Counted from the stretch's first letter, positions 1 through 8,052 are shown. The stretch is DNA of 35,221 nt from Eubacteriales bacterium (GCA_021372675.1 JAJFTZ010000073.1:1-35221); one strand, 5' to 3'. Notes: generated by a model from the sequence alone, not told the origin. Numbers and translations are program-made.

Positions 1-15
1 AAAACGCTTTTCTGT

Positions 16-21
16 TATAAT
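16..21 (+). promoter_or_regulatory. -10 element (TATAAT) immediately before the permease gene
   Basis: A perfect TATAAT ends 6 nt before the ATG of the permease gene. Transcription from it would begin at about the start codon, and there is no Shine-Dalgarno sequence between them. The -35 box would fall outside the window. Either the mRNA is leaderless or this hexamer is fortuitous and the real promoter lies upstream. Confidence 0.45.
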
Positions 22-27
22 CAAAAA

Positions 28-774
28 ATGCTTTGGTATTGGATCATCGCTTTTCTCTCCGTGATCGTAGAGGGCTTCGCGGGATTCGGCTCCACGATGC
101 TCGCGCTGCCGTTTCTCGCGCTTTTCATGGACGTGCGCGAGGGCGTTGCGCTTTTGGGGGTGAACGCGCTCGTCACGTCTGCCGTGCTTACCTTCACGCA
201 GCGCAAAAGGATCAACTTCAAGGAATTTTTCAAGATCGTGTTCCTCATCGTGCCCTTTGTGCCGGTGGGCGTTTTTGCGTTGGGGGCGCTTAGCCGCTAT
301 CAGGGCGCGTTAAAGCTTGTGCTCGGCGGCGTGATCGGCCTCGTCGGGGCATACGATTGCTACTACGTTTTTTTAAAAAAGACGGAGCCGAAGCCGCTTA
401 AAAGGCCCGCGCAGCTCGTCGCGCTTTTTTCAGGCGCGTTCATACAGGCCATGTTTTCCACCGGCGGCGCGCTCATCACGCTCTATACGTCCGAGCGCAT
501 GCGCGATAAGGGGGAGTTCCGCGCCACCATGAGCGCCGTATGGCTCGCGACCAACTCAGTCGCGATCGCGCTGCGCGCGATCTTTCTCGAGCTGTACCCG
601 CAAAGCGTGCGCGTCAACGCCCTGAAAGGGCTGCCCTTCGTGGTCTGCGGCCTTCTGCTGGGGATGTTCCTTCATAAGAGGGTGGACAATACGGGCTTTC
701 GAAAGGCCATTTATTTGATATTGTTCTTCGGCGGCGTCGCCACCACGGCGTACACGCTCGCAACTATCTTATAA
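28..774 (+). CDS. TauE/SafE family membrane permease
   Basis: A 248-residue, almost wholly hydrophobic protein. The N-terminal pattern EGFAGFGSTMLALPF (about residues 14-28) is the conserved glycine-rich first repeat of the TauE/SafE (DUF81) family, and the related FSGAFIQAMFSTGGALI near the middle is the second repeat. Family members are inner-membrane exporters or importers of small anions such as sulfite, sulfoacetate or taurine-derived compounds; the substrate here cannot be read from sequence. The length is normal for the family. No ribosome-binding site precedes the ATG, and a TATAAT sits just upstream. The M42 peptidase gene follows after 16 nt on the same strand and is probably co-transcribed. 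Confidence 0.88.
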   Translation: MLWYWIIAFLSVIVEGFAGFGSTMLALPFLALFMDVREGVALLGVNALVTSAVLTFTQRKRINFKEFFKIVFLIVPFVPVGVFALGALSRYQGALKLVLGGVIGLVGAYDCYYVFLKKTEPKPLKRPAQLVALFSGAFIQAMFSTGGALITLYTSERMRDKGEFRATMSAVWLATNSVAIALRAIFLELYPQSVRVNALKGLPFVVCGLLLGMFLHKRVDNTGFRKAIYLILFFGGVATTAYTLATIL

Positions 775-790
775 GCATTCGGAGGAAGCT

Positions 791-1810
791 ATGGAATACA
801 TTTTGAACCAACTAAAGAACCTGACCGCCATCCCGAGCCCCACGGGCTTCACCCTCGAGGCTGCGCGCTATGTGATGGGCGAGCTTACGCGCCTCGGGTT
901 TTCGCCCAAGCTCACCAATAAGGGCTGCGTGCTCTGCTCGGTGGGCGGCGAGGGGAACCCCGTGCTCGTGAGCGCGCACCTCGATACACTGGGCGCCATG
1001 GTGGCGGAGGTGAAGGGGAACGGAAGGCTTCGCCTCACGCGGGTGGGGGGCTTGCAGGCCAATAACGTGGAGGCGGAAAACGCCGTGGTCGTAACGCGCT
1101 TTGGCAAAACCTATACAGGCTGCATGCAGATGAACGACCCGTCCGTGCACGTCAACACCGAATACGCCGAGCAGAAGCGGGATTTTAAGGGCATGCAGCT
1201 CGTGCTCGACGAGCGCGTGAAGTCGGCGGACGATGTGAAAAACCTCGGCATTTCCGTTGGCGATTATGTCTGCTTCGACCCGCGCACCATCGTGACCGAA
1301 AGCGGCTATATCAAGAGCCGTTTCCTCGACGATAAGCTGAGCGCCGCCATCCTTTTAGGGTTTGCGAAGCACGTCGCGGAAAGCGGCGCAAAACTGAACC
1401 GCCGCGTCGATCTGTTTTTCAGCGTCTACGAGGAGGTGGGGCACGGCTGCTCCTCCGGCTTCCCGGCGGATATCGCCGAGGTGCTGTGCGTAGATATGGG
1501 CTGCGTGGGCGAGGGGCTTACCTGCGACGAGCATCAGGTGAGCATCTGCGCGAAGGATTCCGCGGGTCCGTACGACTACGCGACCACCACCGCGCTCATC
1601 CGCCTCGCAAAGGAAAACGGCATAGACTACGCCGTCGATATCTACCCCGCCTATGGTTCGGATGCCGACGCGGCGCTTTCGGCCGGCGCGGACGTGCGCC
1701 ACGCGCTTATCGGCGCCGGCGTGTACGCCTCACACGGCTACGAGCGCGCGCATACCGACGGCGTGAAAAATACCCTCGAGCTTTTAAAGGTTTATCTTGC
1801 GGGGAAATAA
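791..1810 (+). CDS. M42 family metallopeptidase (glutamyl aminopeptidase/endoglucanase type)
   Basis: A 339-residue cytosolic di-metal aminopeptidase. The metal ligands and catalytic residues are visible in order: SAHLDT (His and Asp, near residue 59), FLDDKLSA (bridging Asp), YEEVGHG (catalytic Glu plus Glu ligand), CVDMG (Asp), and a C-terminal ASHGYERAHTDG segment (His). M42 enzymes form dodecameric tetrahedral complexes that trim peptides after proteasome-like degradation. The start is supported by GGAGG seven bases before the ATG. The preceding permease gene ends 16 nt upstream, so the two may form an operon; a functional link between them is not obvious. Confidence 0.9.
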   Translation: MEYILNQLKNLTAIPSPTGFTLEAARYVMGELTRLGFSPKLTNKGCVLCSVGGEGNPVLVSAHLDTLGAMVAEVKGNGRLRLTRVGGLQANNVEAENAVVVTRFGKTYTGCMQMNDPSVHVNTEYAEQKRDFKGMQLVLDERVKSADDVKNLGISVGDYVCFDPRTIVTESGYIKSRFLDDKLSAAILLGFAKHVAESGAKLNRRVDLFFSVYEEVGHGCSSGFPADIAEVLCVDMGCVGEGLTCDEHQVSICAKDSAGPYDYATTTALIRLAKENGIDYAVDIYPAYGSDADAALSAGADVRHALIGAGVYASHGYERAHTDGVKNTLELLKVYLAGK

Positions 1811-1848
1811 TATATAGCTGTTTATTCCATAAAAATGTTAAATTCCTA

Positions 1849-1877
1849 TTGCTTTTTGATGGCGCGGCCGTTATAAT
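1849..1877 (+). promoter_or_regulatory. Sigma-A type promoter for the ABC exporter leader
   Basis: TTGCTT (1849-1854), a 17-bp spacer and a perfect TATAAT (1872-1877). It lies between the peptidase stop and the leader ORF, so transcription would start near 1884 and include the leader peptide, its AGGAGG and the attenuator. Confidence 0.7.
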
Positions 1878-1924
1878 TGTTTTTGGCTGTGCAGCCGCGA
1901 TAAAGTAGAAAGGAGGCCGTGAAC

Positions 1925-2029
1925 ATGATGAATGCAACCAAGATCAAAACGCTTATCCGTGTTGGAATTGGGGGAAGTCTGTCTTTTTGGTTCCGTCGGG
2001 AACGAATGTCACACGGCCTGATTGCGTAG
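1925..2029 (+). CDS. Leader peptide of the ABC exporter operon (BmrB-like role)
   Basis: A 34-codon ORF with a strong AGGAGG (1911-1916) and an ATG at 1925 (a second ATG follows directly). The peptide begins MMNATKIKTL, contains a GIGGSLSFWF segment, and ends RMSHGLIA. I recognise no family. It lies between a good promoter and an intrinsic terminator that precedes two ABC half-transporter genes. This layout matches the B. subtilis bmrB-bmrCD operon, in which ribosomes stalled by translation inhibitors on a leader ORF prevent terminator formation. GGAACG inside the ORF (1999-2004) is complementary to CGTTCC (2075-2080) in the terminator, giving a short possible antiterminator. The regulatory role is inference; the ORF, its RBS and the terminator are seen. 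Confidence 0.65.
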   Translation: MMNATKIKTLIRVGIGGSLSFWFRRERMSHGLIA

Positions 2030-2060
2030 CGCATTACCATTTTTTGTAATGTCTGCCAAT

Positions 2061-2095
2061 AACGACCATGGACGCGTTCCATGGTCGTTTTGTTA
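2061..2095 (+). terminator. Intrinsic terminator (attenuator) in front of the ABC exporter genes
   Basis: A perfect 12-bp stem: AACGACCATGGA (2061-2072), loop CGCGT, TCCATGGTCGTT (2078-2089), then a T-rich run. It lies 31 nt after the leader ORF stop and about 47 nt before the exporter start, so it would block transcription into the exporter unless disrupted. A small hairpin, CATTAC/GTAATG, sits just upstream. Confidence 0.75.
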
Positions 2096-2136
2096 TTCCG
2101 CTTTACGCGTTGCTTAGACTTGGAGGTGAAATAACC

Positions 2137-3981
2137 TTGGAGAGTTCGGAAAAGAAACAGGAAAAGAAGCCCGTCAACTGGAGGGTCGTAGGGTTGATGA
2201 TGAAGGGCAACATATGGGGGCTTGTGCTGGCCGGGATCTTTCTCGTGCTGGCGATCGCCGCCTCTTACTGCGGCCCGCTTCTGGTAAGCTTCACGGTGGA
2301 CTATGTGATAGGCACCGAGGGGAGCAGCCTGCCCGCGTTCATCATGAATTGGGCGGAAGGCATCGGCGGCAGGGAGTTTTTCAGGAACAACCTGTACGTC
2401 TGCGCGCTGGCGCTCATCGCGTTCACGGCGGTGAACGGCTTGAGCACCTTCGGGCGCCGCTATTTTACGGCCATCGCGAGCGAGGGCATCGCAAAGACGC
2501 TGCGCGATAAGCTGTACTGGCACCTGCAATCCGTCCCGTACGACTATTACAAGCATGTGTCCACGGGCGACCTCGTGCAGCGCTGCACCTCCGACGTGGA
2601 GACCATTCGCCGCTTCATCTCGCAGCAGCTGCTGGAAATACTCCGCACGCTCGTGATGGTGGCGTTCGCGGGTGCGATTATGTTTTCGCTCGACGTGCGC
2701 ATGGCGACCATTTCCGTGGTGCTTATGCCGTTTTTGTGCGCGGCGTCGTTCATCTACTTCCGTTACGTGCGCAAGTACTTTACCGCCTCGGACGAGGCGG
2801 AGGGGAAGATGAGCGCCACTATTCAGGAAAACCTGACGGGCGTGCGCGTGGTGCGCGCGTTTGGCCAGCAATTTAGCGAGGTCGAAAAGTTCACCGAGAT
2901 CAACACGGATTTTCGCGAAAAGACCTATAAGCTCATCATGCTTTTGGGCGTGTACTGGGGCTCCACCGACGCGTTCGGCTACCTCCAGATCGGCCTGTCG
3001 CTGTTCGCGAGCATCTACTTTTGCGTCACCGAGGGGATGACGCTCGGCACGCTCCTTATTTTCTCGACCTACACCGCCATGCTCACGTGGCCGGTGCGCC
3101 AGCTCGGCCGCGTGCTCGCGGACCTAGGCAAGGCCACCGTTTCGCTCGACAGGATCGGCGAGATCTTCGCCCACGAGGTGGAGAAGGAGCCGGGTGCGGC
3201 GCTCGAGCCCGAGATCAGGGGCAGCATCGAGTTTAAAAATGTTTGCTTCGGCTACGACACCTACGACGAGGTATTGAAGGATATCTCCTTCACGGCGGGG
3301 CCGGGGCAGACGGTAGCGATATTAGGCTCCACCGGCAGCGGCAAAACGAGCCTTGTACAGCTATTACAGCGCCTTTACACCTGCACGCGGGGCGAAATAC
3401 TGGTGAACGGCGTGAACATCAACGATATCGAGCGCGGGCACCTGCGGAGAAACATCGGCATTGTTTTGCAGGAGCCGTTCCTTTACTCGCGCACCATTCT
3501 CGAGAACATCCGCATCGCGGACCCGAACTCGAGCGAGGACGCGGTGTACGAATCCGCCCGCGTGGCGGCCGTGCACGACGTGATACAGAAGTTCGACAAC
3601 GGCTACGAAACGCTGGTGGGCGAGCGCGGCGTAACGCTTTCAGGCGGTCAGAAGCAGCGCGTCGCCATCGCGCGGATGCTCATGCAGAAGGCGCCCATCA
3701 TCATCTTCGACGACTCGATGAGCGCCGTCGACACGGAGACCGACGCGGCAATCCGCACGGCCTTAAGGCATCGCCGCGAAAGCACCACGACCTTCATCAT
3801 ATCGCACCGCATCACGACGCTGTGCGAGGCGGACAACATCCTTGTGCTCGAGCATGGCAGGCTGGTGCAGCAGGGTACGCATGAACAGCTTCTTAAGGAA
3901 GAGGGCCTGTACAGGCGTATCGCCGAAATACAGAACATGCTCGAGGACGAACTCAGGCAGGAAGGCGGTGAGGCGCGATGA
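2137..3981 (+). CDS. ABC multidrug exporter half-transporter, degenerate-site subunit (BmrC/YheI-like)
   Basis: With the TTG start at 2137 (GGAGGTG at 2122-2128) the protein has 614 residues. An ATG exists in frame at 2068, but it lies inside the attenuator stem and has no RBS. The N-terminal half is a six-helix exporter domain; the C-terminal half is an ATPase with Walker A GSTGSGKT (397-404), signature LSGGQ (501-505) and Walker B ending FDD (Asp525, Asp526). Asp526 occupies the place of the catalytic Glu, so this is the degenerate partner of a heterodimer. It overlaps the next gene by ATGA. Heterodimers of this kind (BmrC/BmrD, LmrC/LmrD) export hydrophobic drugs and peptides; the actual substrate is unknown. 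Confidence 0.88.
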   Translation: MESSEKKQEKKPVNWRVVGLMMKGNIWGLVLAGIFLVLAIAASYCGPLLVSFTVDYVIGTEGSSLPAFIMNWAEGIGGREFFRNNLYVCALALIAFTAVNGLSTFGRRYFTAIASEGIAKTLRDKLYWHLQSVPYDYYKHVSTGDLVQRCTSDVETIRRFISQQLLEILRTLVMVAFAGAIMFSLDVRMATISVVLMPFLCAASFIYFRYVRKYFTASDEAEGKMSATIQENLTGVRVVRAFGQQFSEVEKFTEINTDFREKTYKLIMLLGVYWGSTDAFGYLQIGLSLFASIYFCVTEGMTLGTLLIFSTYTAMLTWPVRQLGRVLADLGKATVSLDRIGEIFAHEVEKEPGAALEPEIRGSIEFKNVCFGYDTYDEVLKDISFTAGPGQTVAILGSTGSGKTSLVQLLQRLYTCTRGEILVNGVNINDIERGHLRRNIGIVLQEPFLYSRTILENIRIADPNSSEDAVYESARVAAVHDVIQKFDNGYETLVGERGVTLSGGQKQRVAIARMLMQKAPIIIFDDSMSAVDTETDAAIRTALRHRRESTTTFIISHRITTLCEADNILVLEHGRLVQQGTHEQLLKEEGLYRRIAEIQNMLEDELRQEGGEAR

Positions 3982-5810
3982 GCACCTTACAGGAGCAGGA
4001 TTTCGACCAATACAGCAAAAAGATAGACCTTGGCATATGGAAGCGGCTGTTCAAATACGCCCTGCACTATAAGGGCGTGTTCGTAAAGCTCCTCGCGGTG
4101 CTCCTCGTTGTGGCGCTTGTGGACATCGCGTACCCGCTCATGAGCCGCTATGCCATCGACAACTTCGTGGAGAAAAGGACCATGGAGGGGATAGGGCCCT
4201 TCATCGCCGTGTACGTGTGCATCATCGCCGTACAAACGCTCTCCATCGCGGGTTTCATCCGTTACGCGGGCAAGCTCGAGATGAACGTGGCGTTCGACAT
4301 TCGCCAGCAGGCGTTCAAAAAGCTCCAGGAGCTGTCGTTCTCCTTCTACGATAAGACCGCCGTGGGCTATCTCATGGCACGCATGGTGAGCGACATCTCC
4401 CGCCTGAGCGAAATGATCGCGTGGAGCGTGGTGGACGTGTTTTGGGCGATCGCCTACGTGGTCGGCGTGATGATAACGCTCTTCACCCTAAACTTCAAGC
4501 TCGCGCTCTTGGTGCTCGTTGTGATACCGCCGCTCGTCGCGATCTCCATCGTGTTTCAGCGGCTCATCCTCAAGTACCAGCGCGTGGTAAGAAAAACCAA
4601 CTCGCGCATCACGGGCTCGTTCAACGAGGGCATCATGGGGGCCATGACGAGCAAAACGCTCGTGCGCGAAAAAGCCAATACGGAGGAATTCGTAGCCCTT
4701 ACGGGCGAGATGCGCCATGCCTCCATCAAGGCGGTAACACTCAGCGCCATCTTCATGCCGATCGTGATGTTTTTAGGCTCCATCGGCACGGGACTCGCGC
4801 TCGAGCGCGGCGGCTACGAGGTGATGTTCTTGGGGCTCAGCTTCGGCACGCTCTCGGCGTTCATCTCCTACACGATGAACTTCTTCGAGCCCATCCAGCA
4901 GCTTGCGGGCATCCTCGCGGAAATGCAGAGCGCGCAGGCGAGCGCGGAGCGCGTCATCACCTTGATCGACACGCCCTGCGAGATCGTGGACAGCGACGAA
5001 GTGATCGAAAAATACGGCGACAACTTCCACCCCAAGCGCGAAAACTGGGAGGAGATCAAGGGCGACATTGAGTTTGAGCATGTGTCGTTTTCCTACAAGG
5101 AGGGCGAAACGGTGCTTTCGGATTTCAGCCTCAAGGTGCGCGTGGGCGAGACCATCGCGCTCGTGGGCGAGACCGGCTCCGGCAAGAGCACCATCGTGAA
5201 CCTCGTGTGCCGCTTTTACGAGCCTACCGAGGGGCGCATTTTGGTGGACGGGCGCGACTACAAGGAGCGCAGCCAGCTCTGGTTGCAGGATAGGCTTGGG
5301 TACGTGCTTCAAACGCCGCATCTTTTCTCGGGCACCATCCGCGAAAACATCCTCTACGGCAGGAAGGACGCCACCGACGAGGATGTTTGCGCGGCGGCGC
5401 GCATGGTGAGCGCGGAGGAATTCATACTCCGCCTCGAAAACGGCTACGATACCGAGGTGGGCGAGGGCGGCGCGCGCCTTTCGACGGGCGAAAAGCAGCT
5501 TATCTCGTTTGCCCGCGTGATCTTGGCCGATCCGAAGATTTTCGTGCTCGACGAGGCGACCAGCTCCATCGACACGGAGACCGAGCAGCTCATCCAAAAC
5601 GCCATCACGCACGTGCTCAAGGACCGCACGAGCTTCATCGTGGCGCACAGGCTATCCACCATACGCAACGCCGATCGCATCCTCGTGATCGACGGCGGCA
5701 AGATCGCGGAGATGGGCACCCACAAGGAGCTCATAAAGCGCAGGGGGCATTACTACGACCTGTATACCACGCAGTTCAGGGAGGAAGCCTCGGACGAGAT
5801 ATTGAGGTAA
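3978..5810 (+). CDS. ABC multidrug exporter half-transporter, catalytic subunit (BmrD/YheH-like)
   Basis: A 610-residue exporter subunit with six predicted helices, then an ATPase with Walker A GETGSGKS (397-404), a variant signature LSTGE (501-505) and Walker B ending LDE (Asp525, Glu526). The catalytic Glu is intact, while the signature departs from LSGGQ. In an ABC dimer each site combines Walker A/B of one subunit with the signature of the other. The Asp-substituted Walker B of the first subunit therefore pairs with this variant signature in one degenerate site, and the other site is canonical. That is the expected pattern of a heterodimeric exporter. The start overlaps the previous stop (ATGA), implying coupled translation and equal amounts. 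Confidence 0.88.
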   Translation: MSTLQEQDFDQYSKKIDLGIWKRLFKYALHYKGVFVKLLAVLLVVALVDIAYPLMSRYAIDNFVEKRTMEGIGPFIAVYVCIIAVQTLSIAGFIRYAGKLEMNVAFDIRQQAFKKLQELSFSFYDKTAVGYLMARMVSDISRLSEMIAWSVVDVFWAIAYVVGVMITLFTLNFKLALLVLVVIPPLVAISIVFQRLILKYQRVVRKTNSRITGSFNEGIMGAMTSKTLVREKANTEEFVALTGEMRHASIKAVTLSAIFMPIVMFLGSIGTGLALERGGYEVMFLGLSFGTLSAFISYTMNFFEPIQQLAGILAEMQSAQASAERVITLIDTPCEIVDSDEVIEKYGDNFHPKRENWEEIKGDIEFEHVSFSYKEGETVLSDFSLKVRVGETIALVGETGSGKSTIVNLVCRFYEPTEGRILVDGRDYKERSQLWLQDRLGYVLQTPHLFSGTIRENILYGRKDATDEDVCAAARMVSAEEFILRLENGYDTEVGEGGARLSTGEKQLISFARVILADPKIFVLDEATSSIDTETEQLIQNAITHVLKDRTSFIVAHRLSTIRNADRILVIDGGKIAEMGTHKELIKRRGHYYDLYTTQFREEASDEILR

Positions 5811-5820
5811 ATGTAAACTG

Positions 5821-5860
5821 AAGCGCCCCCGGAGGAATATGTCCTTCGGGGGCGTTTTAC
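5821..5860 (+). terminator. Intrinsic terminator after the ABC exporter operon
   Basis: GCGCCCCCGGAGGA and TCCTTCGGGGGCGT form a GC-rich stem of about 14 bp around a short ATATG loop, followed by TTTTAC. It starts 13 nt after the exporter stop and lies between convergent genes. Confidence 0.85.
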
Positions 5861-5908
5861 GGTTTTCATCGTCATTCTAAGGCGAAGCTAAAGAATCTTT
5901 GCACATGG

Positions 5909-6400
5909 CTATGGAGATCCCTGCCCGGCCTGCGTGAAATATCCGGCGTACTTCCCTAAAAACTCATCGAGCTCCTCTCGCCTCGTGACCCACACGATCG
6001 CGAAATGCTCCTTGATATTAAGCCGCGAGTATGCTTCCAAGCGGTGGTTTCCGTCGCTCACCCCGAAGCCGCCGTCAGCAAAATTGACGATAAGCGGCGG
6101 CAAATCGGCTCCGTTCTTGATAGCCCCCATCAGTTGGGCGACATATTTTTCAAACCATGCGGGGTCGATCCTCCAGCGCATGGTTTCCTCCGGCCCGCAG
6201 CAGCGCGAAAAAAAGGCTAGCGGCATTCTGAAAGGCCCTAAGAAGTAACGCTCATGCAGCTTCAAACCATCCGACAATTCCAGGTTATGACCGTCGGATT
6301 GCAGGTAAATGTGCACCCATTCCTCAAGCCTTTCCGCTTTTGCGTACGCACCGGCGGAGGCGGACGTGCCTTTATATTCCAAGATGGATAGCGGCCTCAT
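5909..6400 (-). CDS. ParB/Srx-like fold protein of unknown function
   Basis: A 163-residue protein. The best landmark is the segment PPLIVNFADGGFGVSDGNHR near residue 110, continuing LEAYSRL, which matches the ParB/sulfiredoxin-type nucleotide-binding fold (DGxHR motif). No ParB helix-turn-helix domain follows, so it is not a chromosome-partitioning ParB. The start is placed at an ATGA overlap with the cysS stop (an upstream in-frame ATG at 6430 would extend into cysS). It is therefore translationally coupled to cysteinyl-tRNA synthetase and shares its promoter and leader. The biological role is unknown. Confidence 0.65.
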   Translation of the reverse strand: MRPLSILEYKGTSASAGAYAKAERLEEWVHIYLQSDGHNLELSDGLKLHERYFLGPFRMPLAFFSRCCGPEETMRWRIDPAWFEKYVAQLMGAIKNGADLPPLIVNFADGGFGVSDGNHRLEAYSRLNIKEHFAIVWVTRREELDEFLGKYAGYFTQAGQGSP

Positions 6401-7824
6401 ACCTTCATACCGCCCTCGCCAAAGCTCCACGCCGTGCCCTCGTGCCCGTCCTTAATCGATACGCCGAAGGCCGCGAGCTCGTCGCGGATGGCGTCCGCCC
6501 ATTTGAAATCCTTCCGCGCGCGGGCTGCGTTTCTTTCCGCTATTTTCGCTTCCACGAGGCGGGCGAACGCCTCGTCTGGCGCTGTGGCCTCCGCGCCCAC
6601 TTCGCCGAGGCCGAGGGAAAAAACGCCGTCGAACTCCCTCAATACAGCAAGCTTTGTTTTGCCGCTCGCGTCGCTTTTTATTACGTCATACACCACCGAA
6701 AGCGCCTTTGCGGTGTTGAGATCATTGCACAGCGCGGCGGAAAAGCCCTTTCGGAAGGCCGCCGCGGCCGCCTCGCCGTAATCGCCCTCGTCCCTTAGCT
6801 CCGAAACGCGCTTTAAGAGCTTACGATAGGCGGCGTTCGCGTTATCGAGCGCCTCGAAGCTGAACTCCAGCGGCTTGCGATAATGGGATTGCAGGCAGAA
6901 ATAGCGGTAGGCGGGCGGGGGATATCCCCTTTCCTCGAGCAGGGAAAGCGTGAGGAACTCGCCCGACGATTTGCTCATTTTGCCCGATTTCTGCGTGAGG
7001 TGGTGCACGTGGAACCAGTGAGCGCACCACGCGTGGCCGAGCGCCGCCTCGCTTTGGGCGATCTCGTTGGTGTGGTGCGGAAAAATATTATCCACGCCCC
7101 CGCAATGGAGGTCGAGATATTCCCCGAGGTGCTTCATGGAAATGGCCGAGCATTCTATATGCCAGCCGGGGTAGCCCAAGCCCCACGGGCTTTCCCAGCG
7201 AAGCTCCTGCCCGTCGAATTTCGATTTGGTGAACCACAGAGCAAAATCGGCCTTGTTTCGCTTGTTCGCGTCTTCCTCCACGTTGTCGCGCACGGCGGAA
7301 AAAAGCTCTCCGCTTTTGTGGCGGGTGAGCACGTGGTATTCATTGAGCTTTGACGTATCGAAATACACGTTGCCGCCCGCCGCGTAGGCATAGCCCCGTT
7401 CAAAAAGCCGCTCGATGAGGGCGACATAGTCCCCGATGCAGCTCGTCGCCCTTTCCACGATTTTGGGCCGCTTCACGTTGAGCTTTTCGCAGTCCGCAAA
7501 GAAAGCATCCGTGTAAAAGGAGGCGATCTCCATCACGCTCTTGTGCTCGCGCTTCGCGCCGAGGAGCATTTTATCCTCGCCGGTATCCGCGTCGCTCACG
7601 AGATGCCCCACATCCGTGATGTTCATGGCGCGCGTCACCTCGTAACCCGCGTAGCTTAGCGCCTTTTCCAGCACGTCCTCCATGACGTAGGAGCGGAGGT
7701 TGCCGATGTGCGCGAAATGGTACACCGTAGGCCCGCAGGTGTACATACGGATTTTGCCCGGCTCGCGCTGCGCCAGCGCCTCAATTTTTCTTGTGCGCGT
7801 ATTGTAGAGAAAAAAGTCATCCAT
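6397..7824 (-). CDS. cysS: Cysteinyl-tRNA synthetase
   Basis: A 475-residue class I synthetase that charges tRNA-Cys. Visible signatures are YTCGPTVYHFAHIGN near the N-terminus (zinc-ligand Cys and HIGH-type motif HIGN), GWHIECSAI (zinc ligand Cys), the HCGGVDNIFPHHTNE active-site block, and KMSKS. The start is set at 7824, where GGCAGGAGG lies about ten bases upstream. A much longer open frame exists further upstream, but it runs through the leader terminator and is not expected to be translated. A short leader peptide with three Cys codons and an attenuator precede it. The downstream ParB-like gene overlaps by ATGA. Confidence 0.95.
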   Translation of the reverse strand: MDDFFLYNTRTRKIEALAQREPGKIRMYTCGPTVYHFAHIGNLRSYVMEDVLEKALSYAGYEVTRAMNITDVGHLVSDADTGEDKMLLGAKREHKSVMEIASFYTDAFFADCEKLNVKRPKIVERATSCIGDYVALIERLFERGYAYAAGGNVYFDTSKLNEYHVLTRHKSGELFSAVRDNVEEDANKRNKADFALWFTKSKFDGQELRWESPWGLGYPGWHIECSAISMKHLGEYLDLHCGGVDNIFPHHTNEIAQSEAALGHAWCAHWFHVHHLTQKSGKMSKSSGEFLTLSLLEERGYPPPAYRYFCLQSHYRKPLEFSFEALDNANAAYRKLLKRVSELRDEGDYGEAAAAAFRKGFSAALCNDLNTAKALSVVYDVIKSDASGKTKLAVLREFDGVFSLGLGEVGAEATAPDEAFARLVEAKIAERNAARARKDFKWADAIRDELAAFGVSIKDGHEGTAWSFGEGGMKV

Positions 7825-7844
7825 AGGAATACGCCTCCTGCCCG

Positions 7845-7886
7845 AAAATAAAAAAGCCGCCTCCGGCAAAATGCCGGTGCTGCGGC
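7845..7886 (-). terminator. Attenuator terminator in the cysS leader
   Basis: Read on the minus strand: GCCGC (7886-7882), CCGGCA/TGCCGG inner stem (7877-7863), closing GCGGC (7860-7856), then TTTTTTATTTT. The structure ends about 20 nt before the cysS start, so it must be bypassed for cysS expression. TGCGGC (minus strand, 7915-7910) can pair with GCCGCA (7886-7881), the left arm, as a competing antiterminator. Confidence 0.8.
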
Positions 7887-7964
7887 CAAAACGCGGGATT
7901 ACGCCTTGCGCCGCATGGAAAACAGGCAATTCAGGCCTGCGTCCACGCGAACGGGTAGGCCCGA

Positions 7965-8000
7965 TTACCTTAAACCACTGCGACAACAACAAAAGATCAT
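7965..8000 (-). CDS. Poly-cysteine leader peptide of cysS
   Basis: An 11-codon ORF reading M-I-F-C-C-C-R-S-G-L-R, with three consecutive TGT codons at positions 4-6 and an AAGGAG eight bases before the ATG. It lies just after a consensus minus-strand promoter and upstream of the cysS attenuator. The layout matches classical amino-acid leader peptides (trp, his, leu operons): slow decoding of Cys codons under cysteine starvation would hold the ribosome on the ORF and favour the antiterminator. No T-box consensus is visible in this leader although cysS is commonly T-box controlled in Bacillota. The sequence facts are direct; the mechanism is inferred. Confidence 0.75.
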   Translation of the reverse strand: MIFCCCRSGLR

Positions 8001-8023
8001 AACGGATGCTCCTTCGTAAGCGC

Positions 8024-8052
8024 ATCTTACCACGGCGCGGGGGAAAGGTCAA
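8024..8052 (-). promoter_or_regulatory. Promoter of the cysS leader
   Basis: On the minus strand: TTGACC (8052-8047), a 17-bp spacer and TAAGAT (8029-8024). The predicted start is near 8017, about 17 nt before the leader ORF. Confidence 0.8.

Noticed and set aside
2068..2136. Upstream ATG for the first ABC subunit
   Set aside because: It lies inside the left arm of the attenuator stem and has no RBS, whereas TTG at 2137 follows GGAGGTG.
1846..2871. Long minus-strand frame opposite the ABC exporter
   Set aside because: His/Arg/Ala-rich shadow of a high-GC gene. Similar long antisense frames opposite valS, cysS and the zinc-ribbon genes were rejected too.
7825..8000. T-box riboswitch in the cysS leader
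   Set aside because: No GGTGGNACCGCG-type sequence is present on the minus strand; the leader ORF with Cys codons explains the layout better.
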